Shown here: positions 26,641 to 41,924 of the stretch, piece after piece | How the letters are laid out: each line of letters opens with the position of its first letter | How positions within the stretch are numbered: the first letter of the stretch is position 1 | Origin: Datnioides undecimradiatus | Lineage: Eukaryota > Chordata > Actinopteri > Lobotiformes > Datnioididae | DNA length: 64,000 nt | Assembly: GCA_008933995.1 (NCBI GenBank) | Contig: WARS01000029.1 | Span: 12,967,107 to 13,031,106, forward strand | Reading direction: 5' to 3' | Program-made: the position numbers and the translations under genes | Notes under the pieces: generated by a model | The model's input: only the letters and a program-made list of their open reading frames with translations | Told to the model about the DNA's origin: nothing | Databases searched by the model: none

Positions 26641-26853
26641 TATGTATTATTGTGTTGAGGGCACCTCTGTGATTGGCTGTGCGCCCTGGGGGAGGCCGGA
26701 GTGGGTGGGGAGCTTTAAGAGCCTCTGCCTGCTTCTCGTCGAGCCTCCCAGCAAAGCGACGCTCAGCAGCAGCAGCAGCAGCAGGAAGAGGAGAGAGCAG
26801 CGCATCACAAAGTTTGAGGCTGCAGCGGACACACGTACAGGACACCTTATCAG
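26641..26853 (+). promoter_or_regulatory. ctxn1: Candidate promoter and noncoding first exon, probably of ctxn1
   Basis: This is a GC-rich island inside AT-rich intergenic DNA. An inverted CCAAT box (GATTGGCTG) lies at 26671-26679, a GC-rich GTGGGTGGGG at 26701-26710, then purine/CAG-rich sequence with an (AGC) run near 26766-26783. It ends at a possible donor ATCAG|GTTGGT after 26853; a second donor, TAAG|GTCTGT, lies near 26900. The next good + strand acceptor that leads into a coding exon is the ctxn1 one at 40201-40202. Linking the two would give an intron of about 13.3 kb. The link is inferred, and the block could serve another noncoding transcript. Confidence 0.4.
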
Positions 26854-26929
26854 GTTGGTGCAATATCCTGGCCAACATGTAGCAAACACTCCGCTTATAA
26901 GGTCTGTATTTTCAAAAAAAAAAAAAAAA

Positions 26930-29900
26930 GAGCACCATGAAAGATAAAGATGGACTCACGGGAGACTGCGATGCGGAATACTGTAGAGAATGACTTGCAT
27001 GTCTTTTAGTGCTGTTCAGGATACTGTATTGGAAGTTTCCTAAGCTTCGTCATCGATTCCGATCTTTTATTTGTGTCCAACTTTCGAAGTTACGATTGCT
27101 GTGCTGTCTTGCAGTCCAGTTTAATTGAATGCAAAACCACTACCAACAGTCCTACCTACTGCCAAAGAGCAGCGGTAAATGCTTCTGTTTATTGGTTTGG
27201 AAGTAAATATGAGTGCTAGAGATATAATGACGAGGAGCCTAATGAGGAAAACTTAAAAGTACAAATAAAATATTGAATTTATTATTAAGATGAGATAAAG
27301 GATGATTGGCATACTTCCCCTGTTGCAAATTTTGTGGCATATAATAAAAACGATTTAATAATATTGATTATTTGTTTGGGTTTAAGGAGATAATATCATG
27401 GAATATCCACGCCTGACATGACAATACCTGCTTGCTTTGATTTGGGTTATCTGAAACCAGGAAATATCAGGTTACCACATCATGCACCCCACTGTGCCAT
27501 GAAATTACTATGACAATGTTTGCGTGGAGAGACAAAATTCCTTCTCTCCTTTTAGCCCCTGAGCAAGGCACCTCCAGGAACCATGGATTGAATTATTGTG
27601 CTGAGACAGGGTGTATGAACCGCACATAGGTCAGGAGGATTGTACAGATGCATACATCCTAAATAGCTCGCAGCAGTGCGCAAGTGAAATTAATTTAGAG
27701 CTGTCACTCAAAGTAATAAATCTAATTTTCTCATGTAAAGTGTTTTGAATTTGCTCTTTCAGGTACTGCAGTTGTTGCTGATAGGAGAAAAGTCAATTAG
27801 CACTGTGTTGTCGGTGTATCACACTCTATCTGTGATAGACTTCTGTCTATGTATATGTTTTTGTGTAATTTGATCCATTCCCCTGGCCATGGAGGTGTGG
27901 GCTTTGGCCCGTCCTCCACCTTATCATTTACCTACTAGGACGCTGAAATCTGTGCCAGGCGGTGGAAGCAACCATCCGGGCTTCTTCCAACCGTAAAGTC
28001 TCACATTACAGTGACAACTGCTGAATAATTAAGGACATCTTGTTAACAGTAATGAGTAATCTGAGTTTTTGGTATCTGGAATCTGTTGGAGGTTGTCACG
28101 CGGAGGATAACAGTCCAGTGCTGTTCTTAGACCCAACTTGAGCTTTTGAGTGAAAATGAAATGGATAGCTGACACCAAGTGGAGAGCTGGTTGAATGAAG
28201 AGTAGCAGGAATTCTCATCAAAGTATATACAGTACTGCTGACAGCTATATTTCACTAAGATTAAGTATGCGCACGCTGTGTTCCCATTTTCATGTTTTTA
28301 TTGAAACAAAACTGTGGGACAGATTTCATTATGCTGTTTGATGAATTCTGTCTTTCATTGTGGCCTGCTGAAATGTTATACCCGCCGTTATACCCGCCGT
28401 AATGTAATACCCCATAAGAAGCAGTGGCTTGTTATGTGAATACAAACTCATTACAAATGCACACAGGAAGTTGTGCATTTTAACATTGTTCAAATCCACT
28501 AATGCTACCAAAAACAATACCAAAAATATCAGAGTTTTGTTGAAATATGAAACAGAATGATACATCTTATATATTTTCCAGTTAAAGCAAAATGTGAACA
28601 TCAAAAGCTTGAACAAGGAGTTTAACATACTACATGAGACACCATCACACAGAAGTAAAACAAAAGGGGGAAACTGCACGTTAAGGAGTTGATGAGCAGT
28701 CATGTAAATGAGAGCATACAGTAGTCTGTGGCCACTTTACTTTATTGGCCACTCTCAGCTTACCACTTCTGATAAATGCCCCAGCACGCCACGGTAATGC
28801 TGATCGGCAGGAAGCTGTCAGTGTCATCATGTAATGACCTGTAATGAGAGGAGTGATGGAAAAGAAAGAGAAAACCCAAGTGGATTTACCCACAAATCCC
28901 TCCTCCTAACGCCCCTGTCAGGATATACAGTATTACATGGAGCACATTAGTGAATCAGGTTCACCATCGCACAGCTGTCTCACTGTATCACTGTCAGTCT
29001 CTGTTATTACATTTGATATCTTATACCATTCCTTCGTTTATAACTTTATTACATTGTTCAGGCCTGGTCTGAAGGCAGCTGAGTGAGGAGGCAAAGTCAC
29101 TAAAGTGTCTTTGCGGCTCCGTTCCGACAGCCACAATTTAAATTTCATGCTGTGGTGCGGTTCAGTACTGAAATGACTTTTTCACACTGAGGCATTGAAG
29201 AAGAAATCACCTGTGCATTTGGCGGCACTTCACTGTATTGCCCCTGAAATAATAGCAAAGTCACACTGAGCGTGATTCAATTTGGCTGTATATAATGTGG
29301 TGACATAACACATACACGGTCATAAACATCCTATTTGCTGTCCCGTAAGGAGCCGCCTTCTGCTCCTGTTCACATGAGCACCAGTGGGAAGGGTGGAGTG
29401 GCTTCTGTGGAAAATGACTTGTGTCTCAGCACAGAATAGACGTAGTGGAGTCATCAAGGGTCTTCAACCTTGACAAGTGAGAGTGAGGCGATCCTCCAAG
29501 AAGTAGCGGGTTTGATTTCCTGTTGAAGATTGGCCATCAAATATTCATCACCCCATAATCTTTAGCCCTTTTGATAACTGACACAGGGATTTATTGTCCC
29601 TGCTCCAGGGCCCATCTGGACCCCAGAGCAGCTCCCAGTCTATTAACCTGCCTGGAAATACTAGAGGAGAGCCAATTCACTTATTGGAATGAAATCTGCT
29701 GATGGACCGTGAAGTATAGTGTGCAGATAAGCTATCCTTTCTTCTGCCCTAGATGTATTTGGCCTTCCCTTTTCTGGTCTGCAAGGCTTTAAGATCTCCC
29801 CCCACCTTTTCTACTCGTCCTCTGCCTCTGTCTCTCTATCCACCCCACTGTGAGCTCACTAATCAAATCAGCTGAACAGACTACCTTCACTTCAACAAGG

Positions 29901-32900
29901 TGATATGTCCGTGTCTTTGCGATGACTTCTCTTCTGTCTTTAATCCGTGCTTAAAAGAGTCCAACTGGTGGCTTCAATTGTCGGTGGGGATCAGAGCACT
30001 GAGCAGCGCCCTGCTGAGCAAAGTTATTTCAGCTTCGCTGTTTGAATCAGCACTTTGCCATTGTTGAGTATTTAAGGCTACTCTTTTTCTGAAAAGGTGG
30101 ACCGGATTTTCCAGGCATCGCACCCTGATTTTGTACTTTGATATTCGCGGGTGCAGGCCATGTGTGATTTTGCTGACTGAAAAGCATTGTTTTGCATCCT
30201 GGCTTGCGGTTGCTCTGAAGTCTCAGGTCATTTCCTTTTACTGTCTACTACAAAGCTTCTGACCTTTTTTTAAATGCTGACTCGAAGCCTTGCCACCTTG
30301 GTTTTGAGCAAGTGTTGTGTGGGCAGGGCATGTAATATATATGGCCTTCACTGCGGCTGGCACAAACTCTGCTCCGTCCCTGTGGACTTGACAGGATTGC
30401 TGCCTGATGGACGGAAAATGCTGTCGTCTGACTTAAAGAGTGCTGACATCTCCATATTGCCCCCCTCTCCACACAGACACACACACCTGACACTTCCATC
30501 CAACCCAAATCTCATCCCCCAACACTCACCCCACCCCTTTTTTCCCCTCCCTACCTCCTTACCTCCATATTTATCTGATTGATGCCACCCGACCCTCTTC
30601 TCTCCCCAGGCAGCTACAGACCTCTGCTCTGCCTGAATGCAGACGTGAATCATAGGGATTACCACTCTGCTCTCCACTTTTCTCTCGCTCTGTCTCCGCT
30701 TCCCATTTGCCTCTGCTCTGCCTCCTCTTACCTCATCTTTCATCTGACATCCACTCACCTCACTGCCAGGTCTTCCCCATTGGTGTGTTGCACTTTTAGC
30801 CATCATGACGGCAGCAGGGGGTCTTTTCAGGCTGAATTATAGGGTTCGATTGGCCGTTCGCCATGTCAGCTGCTCTCATGCTCACTTACACCCATGCTCA
30901 CTTTCTTCTTCTTTCTCAGTACAGAGTAATCCTTTACATAAACTTTAACTTCACTTTCCCACTCACTCATTATCATCCTTCCACGTTCATCCACCCACAC
31001 CTAACCTGCAGACACTTGTGGACCGACAATCGTTTGTCCTCATTATTGTGTGAATATTTCATGCCTGTGATTTATGAATCAAAGTAGGATGTAGGTGGAT
31101 TTGATTTGGCTGACATTTACTCACCCAGGCTGTGAGGGGATTTTGGGGGGAAAGAGGGGGAGTGGTGGTGGTGAGGGTGATTTCAAAAAGGGATGCCAGT
31201 AACTGCAGAGGGATTGATGGAAATGATGGTCAGATATGACAGAGCTGATTAAGGTGGTGGTGAACAGTCAAGAGAGGTTTTGCTGCCTGTCAGCATGCCA
31301 GCATCAGTGAGTTAGATGGCTGCAAGCGACAAACGTTTCAGGACTCTCTTGCCTTTGAGTCAGCCCCCAAGGTGCTTCATAAAAATAAAAAAAAGTCAAT
31401 TTAGAGCTTACAGAGTCACGACTGGATGAAATAAAATTCACAAATAGATTTGCTCTGTGAGTGTGCGCATTTAGTCTTTTTTATTATTTTTTTTATTGCC
31501 ATTATTATTTCTTGTGACACACCAGCTTTATTGACCAGGGCGCAGCAGAGCCAGTGAATACTGGACTTGATTTTCTTGGTTGTAATAATAAATAAAGGTC
31601 TTTTGGGCCTGTGAAATGATGCTGAGAAATATTTTTAAAGCTGTGTTTCATTTTGTAATATAATCTTTTTTTTTTTTAGTATCTTAGCAGAAGTTTAAAG
31701 CAGGAAAGGTTTTTAAAAATCAATTTTCAAGACTAATATTTAATTTTGTAGCAACACATCTTTGTTTCAGTTTTCTGCGAAAATATGTTTGTGTATGTGC
31801 ACCCATACACTGAATCAGTTTTCATGAAAACACAAACAGGGCCATGTATACCAGATATGCACAAATATGAAGAACATACTTGATCTTACATCTGTCAGGC
31901 AGCTATAAAATGAGTATAGGTATGTGTGCATGCATATATTGTGCACAAACATCTATTGTATGTATATAAAGTAACTTTTATCTGTTTATTTTACAATACA
32001 ATACAATCGAGTCCTTGCTGTAGCTTCTGTTTATGGGCATTTTATGTTGTTTTTCAGTGTTGTTAAACCTGTTTCTGATTCTGCACCATCAATTAAATTA
32101 AATGTCAAATTTTGAATCAAGAATATCTGAGAGAAACACAACTGAGGTGGGAACAAAGGACATAGTGCTACTGAGCATAAGTGATGGACTCACCATATCA
32201 TGAGTCATTGCTCTGCTCCTCGTACATATACACATTACAGGATACATGTTGGCTGCACATAATTCCACGTTTTTGACAATTTAGAGAAATGCATTTGCAA
32301 ATTCTCCTGGCTCTGATCAGCAGCAGGACATCCAGTCTTGCTCATTCACAGAGATGCAGAATTGACTCCCTCAGAGCATTCCCTTCATGGCAGTCAGACG
32401 CACCAGTGCTTCAGGCTGTCAGAGAGACTGACATAAACAACCGGGAGAAAGGACGGACCAGATTGGAGACTAAATAGACGTGAGTCCCCCCACAACCTCC
32501 TCCTCCTCCCTGATGTCTGGTGATCTGATCCTGCTTGGTGTTTTTTGGGGAAACGTGCAGTCCGCCTTGCAGCCGATGACGCTATCAGAAGAAGCGTGTA
32601 TCTAAATCAGGCCTCGTGTTTAGCTAAAACAGAAAGCTCATGTTGTTCAAAATGAATACTGATCTAGAAACTTGAATATTGATGCAGGAGTGACCTTGAA
32701 ACCCTAAATATGCTGATAGAGAAAATAGACTGTGTGTTCATCTGGGCTGGTGATAAAATGATAGATTGTAGGCAGCTTGGAAGATGGAATTGCTCAGCTG
32801 AGAATCACAAAGGGCTTGTTTTTTCCCTTTGCTCCTTCATCTGTGTACAGCTTAATTTGTCTTTCTCTCTATATCTCCATCCCTTGTTCGTTTCTTGTGG

Positions 32901-33840
32901 TTCACTACAATACAAGTTTCTCTGTGAGCTGAAGTGAACAGTTTCCTACAGTCGTGGACCAGTTTTTCTCTTTACAAGCGCCTGGCAGTAAGTACTTACT
33001 TCAAACTGATGAGGAGTGAGCGGTAGGAAAGTACATGTGTTTATGACAATGGACAGGATCTTGAAGAATATATCAATATAAAGTGTATTGCCCTCTCTGT
33101 TGTGTCGCTGTACCTTTTTTGTTTTAAAAGGTCAGCAGTCTTGAGTGCTTTCCACTCTCCCAGCACTGCACTTCTCATTTGCATGTACGCTCAGTGAAAG
33201 AACAGGGCGCTCTCTCCCTCAGTGTGTCTTTATATCTGCCTCTCACACACAAATACACACCTTTTTGTACACAAGCAAGTGTGTGCGGTGAGCCCAATAG
33301 CTGGCTGTGTTGGAACAGCAGAATATTTAATTGCTCAACTTTATCACCATTACTGTAGCTACTGAGTGTCTGCCAGCCTAATTATGACGGGGGCTATCTG
33401 AGGAGCTGGCTGGTTGTGAGCTGAGCTGCTAGCCAAGTGGAAAGAGAAACGACTCCACAGACACTTTGTCTCTCTCAGGTGCTAAATATACCTGTAAGAT
33501 GGTCTTGTTTTGGTCTGTAAATTTGAGTGTGCTTGTGTGTGAACAAATGTGTGTGAGTCCCTCCCATCAGGGCGTGTGTTTTTTAAAAAAGAAAGGTTAA
33601 GCTACATGTGTTAAAGTTAGATAAAGTTAGTATTTGAAGAATGTTTATTGTTGCACACAGCTCAAGGTGACCTGGTCCCCATCGTCCTCATTAGCCACAG
33701 ACACACAGCAGGTGTCAGCTCCCTGAGGTAACGAATGAACCCGGATAAACACCCATGAATCACAGCAAAAATAAAATCAAAAGTATCAATAAAGCTTAAT
33801 GATGGATGGTATCAATACATTCTTACTGTGGCTTTCCAAC
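26930..33840. other. Non-coding stretch, possibly within the ctxn1 intron
   Basis: No gene, RNA gene or clear mobile element recognised. There is a CT-rich low-complexity tract at about 30455-30780 that yields spurious open frames on both strands. A partial REST/NRSF-like match at 29990-30010 is listed as a finding. A small tandem duplication (TTATACCCGCCG twice) lies near 28376-28399. Confidence 0.5.
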
Positions 33841-33845
33841 ATTTC

Positions 33846-33848
<3 letters not shown>

Positions 33849-33890
<42 letters not shown>
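33849..33890. repeat. (GT)21 microsatellite
   Basis: 42 bases of perfect GT repeat in non-coding sequence. Confidence 0.95.
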
Positions 33891-33892
<2 letters not shown>

Positions 33893-34555
33893 TTTATGTG
33901 TTCCTCTGTTGGGTTTGTGTTTGTTTTGATGTGAAGGGGGATGCCCACCTGAGCTCGTGGATCTCATGCAGCTCCCCTTTGCCTTTTCCTCAGGTCCACT
34001 TTATCTTTATAAGCAGCAAATTGGAAAGGGTTAATTCAATTCCCAGCAGGCTGTGGCTGGGACTGGGAACATTTACCATCTCTCGCTCTCTTTCTTTTGC
34101 TCTTGCCACTTGCTCTCTCTCTTCTCCTTTTCTCGTTGTTTCTAAAGTCTAATTACTTTTAGAGAGTGGCTTTACTCAGGCTATAAATAATGACAAATCA
34201 AGGCTGTCTCTGCACTGAACCCTGTGGAGGCCGACTTGGTTGGAGCTTGAAGGGGGAGGACAGTACTAGTCTGTAGATTTTTTTGTTGTTTTTTTGTTTT
34301 GCTTTTTTGCTGTTGAAAAGATCACGCTTGTCCTTGTTTGGATGTGATATTGATGTGACTGTATATTCATGTGGGTGCACGAGAGACAAGAGAGAGAAAG
34401 CAGACTGACACAGAGTGCCAGCAAAACCAACAGTGAAGCCACCCGACAAAGAAAATGTTACATTTATATGGAAATATCTCACAAGCTATATGTTTTTGTT
34501 TTTACATTTTACACACTGCAACACAAGAAAAAAAGACCTGCCATCACACACGTGG

Positions 34556-34820
34556 GCAACTGTGGCTCAGATGTGGAGCAGGTTGACCACCTATCAGAAG
34601 ATAGGCAGTTCAATCCCTGGCTCCTCTGGGCTGCATGCCGAAGTGTCCTTGGGCAAGATGCCGAAGTGTCCTTGGGAAAGACACCGAACCACAAATTGTG
34701 CTTGATTCTGCATCATCAGTGTGTAAATGCGTTTTCTGCGATTCCTACGTTTCCTTTTGTGTGAACGGGCGAATGCTGACCTGACTAGAAAAATGCTATA
34801 TAAATACAATCCATTTACAT
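34556..34820 (+). mobile_element. tRNA-derived SINE of the fish V-SINE/Mermaid type
   Basis: The left part resembles a tRNA with RNA polymerase III boxes: an A-box-like TGGCTCAGATGTGGAGCA near 34562 and a B-box-like CAGTTCAATCCC near 34606. A tRNA-unrelated body follows (GTGTCCTTGGGCAAGA, ATTGTGCTTGATTCTGCATC). It ends in a tail close to GCTATATAAATACAATCCAT, which I recognise from the 3' end of widespread fish SINEs. The body carries a perfect-phase 23-base tandem duplication (34635-34657 and 34658-34680). The element family is named from memory; limits are within about 15 bases. Confidence 0.8.
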
Positions 34821-35240
34821 AAATAACATGATTAATGCGGCACCACAAATGTGCCCTTTTTACTCAAATGCAGTTCTGATGTCAAATATGATCAGTACTG
34901 GAAAATGTGTCATGGATTTTCAACATCAGTGAGCTTAAATACATAAACTTTACTTGACTTCAAAATTCAGCATTTGAGACCTCGCCTCTCACTACCTTTT
35001 GGGAGCAATAAGAACTTTTTACACTTTACATTAAGTCCTGTTATTAAACATTTATGATGCAATATAAAACACTCTATTGTGATTGTAAGCAAATGAAAGC
35101 AATTAATAAACGCTTTTTCTATCTCCTATGGGCTCCCATGGAACAGCTACTGTGATGAATAATGACTGAATGAAGATATAGTAAAGTTTTTAACCCTGCA
35201 CAATAGCTATAGAGTAAATGTGCGTGTGTGCATGTGTAGG

Positions 35241-35262
35241 TGTGTGTGTGTGTGTGTGTGTG
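35241..35262. repeat. (TG)n microsatellite
   Basis: About 11 TG units flanked by GT-rich sequence. Confidence 0.85.
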
Positions 35263-35530
35263 GGAGGTGGATAGAGGAGGGAAAAATGTGACACCCTGGT
35301 CACCTGAGAGGTAACTAAATTATTTTCAGCTCTCTTCATTTTATTTACCCTGATGAGTTCTGTCAATATTACCTTGATCGATGGGTCTGAGGGGAAGTGA
35401 TGAAAGCGGTGCAGTTTGTGTGTGTGCACTATATGTAAGCAAATGAGCTTAAGTATGCCTACCTTTGCTTCTATTCCATTGTGTGTGCATGTGTGTGATT
35501 TTGAATTTGAGTTCACTGTGGTGCAGTTTT

Positions 35531-35571
35531 GTGTGTGTGTGTGTGTGTGTATATGAGTGTGTGTGTGTGTG
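35531..35571. repeat. Interrupted (GT)n microsatellite
   Basis: Two GT runs (35531-35550 and about 35557-35571) separated by ATATGA. Confidence 0.85.
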
Positions 35572-35890
35572 CATGCATATGTGAGAGAGGTGTCCATTTA
35601 AGGGCTTTTCAATGAAGACTGACGAGTGTCCGCTTCGCTTCCCTTCATCTCTGGGGTCTTGCCGGTGCTTTGAGGAAGTGTCCTGGAGGAGAAATGGAGT
35701 GGGCGAGAGAACTAATGTGAGTCGAGCGAGACGAGTCTGATGGACGACAGTGTGTATGTGTAAGTGCGGGTGTGTGCATGTGTGTGTGTGTGTGAGGCTG
35801 ATGGAGGGTGATGTTGGGAGTGAGACTTAACGAGGAGGAAAATAAGCTGAGCAATCTCTGTCTGTCCTCCCTTCTACCTCCCAATGACTT

Positions 35891-35893
<3 letters not shown>

Positions 35894-35940
<47 letters not shown>
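35894..35940. repeat. (CA)23 microsatellite
   Basis: 47 bases of perfect CA repeat. Confidence 0.95.
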
Positions 35941-35942
<2 letters not shown>

Positions 35943-36806
35943 TGGGAGCCCATGACTGAACTATCTGACCACTGACTCTTTAAAGTCTTGTTGCAAATGC
36001 AGGAAACACAATATCTTTGGCATTTTAGGTTCCTTGTTATTGACCATTCTGTACACAACTTGTCTTTCAAAGCTGTTCATGACCACAGATAATTGCCTGA
36101 ATAAATCAATAAACTATACGTTGCGGTGACGGCATACCTTTTATTATATGATAAAGTTCATTATTTCAAATCGAAACGATGCTTTCTCTCTCTCGCCCTC
36201 ATGAAGTCCACTCCCTCTCTCCCTCAGTCTATTTATCATGCTCTCTCTCTCATTGTTGAGGTACTGAGAGATAATGGAGAAACGAATAATTACAGGGTGG
36301 ATAAGATCAGGTGGGGAGGTGATATTTGTGCCTTTTACATTCAAAATGGAAATGATCCCTGTGTGTGGGTTTCATCCGCAACGTTCTTTTTTGTTCCCAC
36401 TTGTGTTTCAAGCATGTGACTATGTGTGTCAAATGCCATTGTGTGTAGGTGTGTGAGTGTGTGTGTGAGTGGGACACAGCAGGACTGGACTGATCTGCCT
36501 GCATCCCAGTCCATTTACATGTTACAGTCAGGCTTTTCCTGTGCAGTGACCATCTGTCCTGGACTGGGTTTGGTGCTGAGCCGCGATACTTTCTTGTATA
36601 CAGATTATTGAAAAATGTACCTGTGGTGCTGTGAATCTAAAGCTATCAATTATTGAGTATTCTTAGTCAGATTATCAGTCTTGTTAATATATTCTTTGAT
36701 CAAAAAACCTCTGATCCATTTTAACTTTTCTTATATTAAAGGCAGTTTCATGCATGATTCTGTGTCCTTGGACAGACTGTGTTTGATTGAAATTATTATC
36801 CATATT

Positions 36807-37066
36807 GCAGGGATGCTGGAGTCTATCCCAGCAGTCATTGAGCGAGAGGCAGGGTACACCCAGGACAGATCACCAGTGTGTTGCTGGGCTGACACACATT
36901 TGCATTCACTCATATGGTCAGTATCTAATTCCAGATCACACATTTTTTGAGTGTTGAGTGGTGGAAGTACCCATGCAGATGCTGGGAAAACACCCAAACT
37001 CAACACAGAAAGGATCCAGTCGGGAATTGAAGCCGGGACCTTCTTGCTGTGAGGCAAAGTGCTAAG
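36807..37066 (+). mobile_element. Diverged dispersed repeat, probably a LINE 3'-end fragment
   Basis: Contains a characteristic string of phrases: GGATGCTGGAGTCTATCCCA, GGCAGGGTACACCCAGGACA, ACACAGAAAGGATCCAG, GGGAATTGAAGCCGGGACCT and TTCTTGCTGTGAGGC. I know these from a very abundant fish interspersed repeat. Compared with that remembered consensus the middle is shortened or substituted. It has no open frame. The family (L2-like or another LINE/non-autonomous element) cannot be settled by eye. Confidence 0.6.
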
Positions 37067-40611
<3,545 letters not shown>

Positions 40612-41850
40612 GGTGATGTGAAAATGAGGGTGGAAAGGGGGGATATTTCATTGCACATAGAATCTTTAAGAGCAATGACTACCCTAGATGTTGAAATGAA
40701 CTGTACCAATGCATTACATCATAAATGCACTCTAATAGTGTGGGCTTACCTGACTGATTTTGGAGTATGCCTGGTGTGTATGACTGCATTGCCGACTGTG
40801 TACTGGTGTAAATATGAGGCTGCAGGATGCTCTGTAACCATAATAAGAAGTGGAATCCCTGTGAGCCAAACACTCACCCAAACCTAGATGTTTAACCATG
40901 AACAACAGAGATCGTGAGCTGCACAGCTGCCTTAACCTGATCTATTGTACTAGTTGAACATGCTAACACATCACACCACTCTAGGGCTAGATTTTCCAAA
41001 CTGCAGAGCTCATCAGTATTGAAACACGATATGATTTTTGGAAGGGCCACAGTCACTAACGACACAGTTTCTAATCTTAAAGCTACATTTTTGATGAGAA
41101 CGTAGGCAGAACTTAAATGAAGGCGTTTACACTTAAGCAGCTGCCCCTTTAATGAAACAGCATCAATTATGAAGCATCCAAGCGTTAAGTGCTGATCCAG
41201 GAGCACAAATGGTCACCTTTACTTTGTTTTTTTTCGTACATGGATCCTTGAGCAGCACTGTGGTTTCAGATGCTTTTTCTTAAGGCCCAAGCAGGTAGTT
41301 TGTGTGTCCATGAAATTTTGTCTGTATATGTTTTGTGTGTTACTGTGTCTATAACTGAGAAGCCATATTGAACCTATATAATCTCTTATTACTGCAAGTA
41401 GAGTTTATGTTCACTGGTTGTGTCCTTTGCTTTAGTCAGCCTGCCAAGTGTGGTGATGAAGCAAACAGCAACCTTTAGGCAAAAGAAAGCTTTATTTTTA
41501 TATTCTTGACTCAAGTTTGGGAGTCTCCTTTTTGCTATCTTTCTGTCCTCTTCCTCCAACTGTATCAATCTTTAGACTGTGGATTTTTTAGGTAGTCATG
41601 CAGCCACGTCTTAGAACACAAAGCAGGTAGCTTTGCTTGTTTTATGCGTTTTTTAATTACATATTTTTCTGACTATTTGCTTTGTTTTTGATACTTCTGG
41701 GTTGAGTCAGTGAACCTTTAAAAAACAGACAAACAGAAAAGAGATTTTCATCTTCAATTACTCTTCCTGAATTTCCACTGATAGCGGGACTGTGTGGAAA
41801 GTCCACATTGTTCATGATGGAAATAAAATAAAATGATTGCTACTTATCTG
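40612..41850 (+). terminator. ctxn1: ctxn1 3'UTR with overlapping poly(A) signals
   Basis: About 1.2 kb of non-coding sequence after the TAG. Two overlapping AATAAA hexamers at 41822-41827 and 41827-41832 are followed by TTGTGTTACTTTTGT, a good downstream element. The 3' end is inferred from this. Confidence 0.65.
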
Positions 41851-41924
41851 TCAACTTGTGTTACTTTTGTCAGCTGCAGACATTCACACACAAGAGAAAA
41901 GGAAAACTCAAGATGCGGGACTTA

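Larger units (their letters stand above)
34821..36804. other. Non-coding, microsatellite-rich
   Basis: No gene is recognised. GT/CA repeats lie at 35241-35262, 35531-35571 and 35894-35940. They generate the His-Thr and Cys-Val repeat open frames on the minus strand, which are not genes. Confidence 0.6.

Noticed and set aside
30248..30842. 152-residue minus-strand and neighbouring plus-strand open frames
   Set aside because: They derive from a CT-rich low-complexity tract, which lacks stops by composition.
34369..34848. Open frames over the SINE
   Set aside because: They translate a tRNA-derived SINE on both strands and have no coding function.
35190..36070. Minus-strand frames rich in His-Thr and Cys-Val repeats
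   Set aside because: They are direct translations of CA/GT microsatellites.
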